Assembly: GCA_026225255.1 (NCBI GenBank)
Contig: JAMFSJ010000007.1
Span: 1-33,861 of the forward strand
DNA length: 33,861 bases
From: Methylacidimicrobium fagopyrum
Lineage (GTDB): Bacteria > Verrucomicrobiota > Verrucomicrobiia > Limisphaerales > UBA11358
Direction of reading: 5' to 3'
Below, piece by piece: positions 33,517 through 33,861 of the stretch (positions within the stretch are counted from its first letter, which is position 1; every line of letters starts with the position of its first letter). Made by a program: the position numbers and the translations under genes. The notes under the pieces are model-generated. The model searched no databases and had not been told where the DNA came from. It saw only the letters and a program-made list of their open reading frames with translations.

Positions 33517-33861
33517 TTACGGCTCGGGAACCAGCGGTGATTCCGCCGCTTTTTGCGCCATCTGCGCGAGCAGCCGTTTATTCAATTCCTCGGCGGCATT
33601 GTAACCGGATTTGCGTAATTTAATCTGAAAGGCAGCGACTTCCACCAAGCGCGCCAAGTCGCGCCCGGGCCGCACCGGAATCGTGACGTGCGGAATATCC
33701 ACGCCGAGCACCTTGACGTATTCCGTTTCCAGACCGAGCCGGTCCACATCTTTAACGTCGTCCCACTGTTTGAGCGTGACGATGAGGTCGAGAATTTTTT
33801 CTTTGCGAATGGCTTTCACGCCAAACATTTGCGCAACATTGATGATGCCGATGCCGCGCAC
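33517..33861 (-). CDS. hprK: HPr kinase/phosphorylase, C-terminal part (cut by window edge)
   Basis: HprK phosphorylates and dephosphorylates the regulatory Ser of HPr. The visible 114 residues begin at the window edge with RGIGIINVAQMFGVKAIRKE, the conserved HprK segment after the P-loop. QWDDVKDVDRLGLE, then VLGVDIPHVTIPVRPGRDLARLVEVAA follow, the C-terminal signature. The ATP-binding loop lies beyond the window. It precedes the HPr gene with a 49-bp gap, so the enzyme and its substrate are encoded together. Confidence 0.94.
   Translation of the reverse strand: MRGIGIINVAQMFGVKAIRKEKILDLIVTLKQWDDVKDVDRLGLETEYVKVLGVDIPHVTIPVRPGRDLARLVEVAAFQIKLRKSGYNAAEELNKRLLAQMAQKAAESPLVPEP

Overview
The window reads as a chromosomal segment of a Verrucomicrobiota-like bacterium (Pedosphaera/Limisphaerales type). 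This is inferred from the style of the proteins and the gene mix: a TIGR03435-type lipoprotein, polysaccharide-degrading enzymes, GatCAB, Mpl, an HprK/HPr pair, weak Shine-Dalgarno signals and many dispersed palindromic intergenic repeats. Most of it is ordinary housekeeping and accessory content. I see no phage, plasmid, intact insertion sequence, CRISPR array, rRNA or tRNA.

Layout. 1-2363 (minus): a ribosomal block rplB-rpsS-rplV-rpsC-rplP, the last cut by the window edge. It begins at rplB, with an 852-bp gene-poor divergent region before clpC (plus, 3216-5741). Next come a Uma2-family gene interrupted by one in-frame TGA, a strong intrinsic terminator, and a NarL/DesK-type two-component pair whose kinase carries a carbohydrate-binding-like extracytoplasmic sensor. 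8799-11798 (minus) is the most distinctive locus. It is a bufferin-type metallophore RiPP operon: a small Cys-rich precursor, an unidentified 107-aa gene, a DUF692/MNIO oxidase, a DUF2063 partner and a DoxX membrane protein. A palindromic repeat lies just after the precursor and an ECF-like promoter may lie before it. 12225-14468 is a PAP2 phosphatase fused to an ArnT/PMT-like glycosyltransferase. It converges on rnhB across a 28-bp inverted repeat that spans both stop codons.

15269-23846 holds a small hypothetical membrane protein, a DUF4230 protein, mpl, a PL22 oligogalacturonate lyase-like lipoprotein, a TIGR03435-like lipoprotein, a GH29 alpha-L-fucosidase and gatB. 23847-29792 is an efflux region: a decayed copy of an RND gene 3' end, marC, the intact RND pump gene, a membrane-fusion-protein gene with an apparent -1 frameshift, tetR, and a perfect TetR-type operator 6 bp upstream of the tetR start codon. 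The rest (minus) is a CHASE3-type membrane protein with a degenerate zinc-binding tail, gatA, gatC, a small membrane protein, HPr, and the C-terminal part of HPr kinase/phosphorylase running off the right edge.

How the genes connect. The bufferin operon probably makes and handles a copper-binding modified peptide in the cell envelope. The tetR/MFP/RND operon is a self-regulated efflux module, possibly broken. PL22 and GH29 point to use of plant or algal polysaccharide. The most unusual signals are the duplicated-core bufferin precursor and its operon architecture, the direct repeat of the RND 3' end flanking marC, two probable loss-of-function lesions, the sensor kinase domain, and the families of dispersed palindromic repeats.
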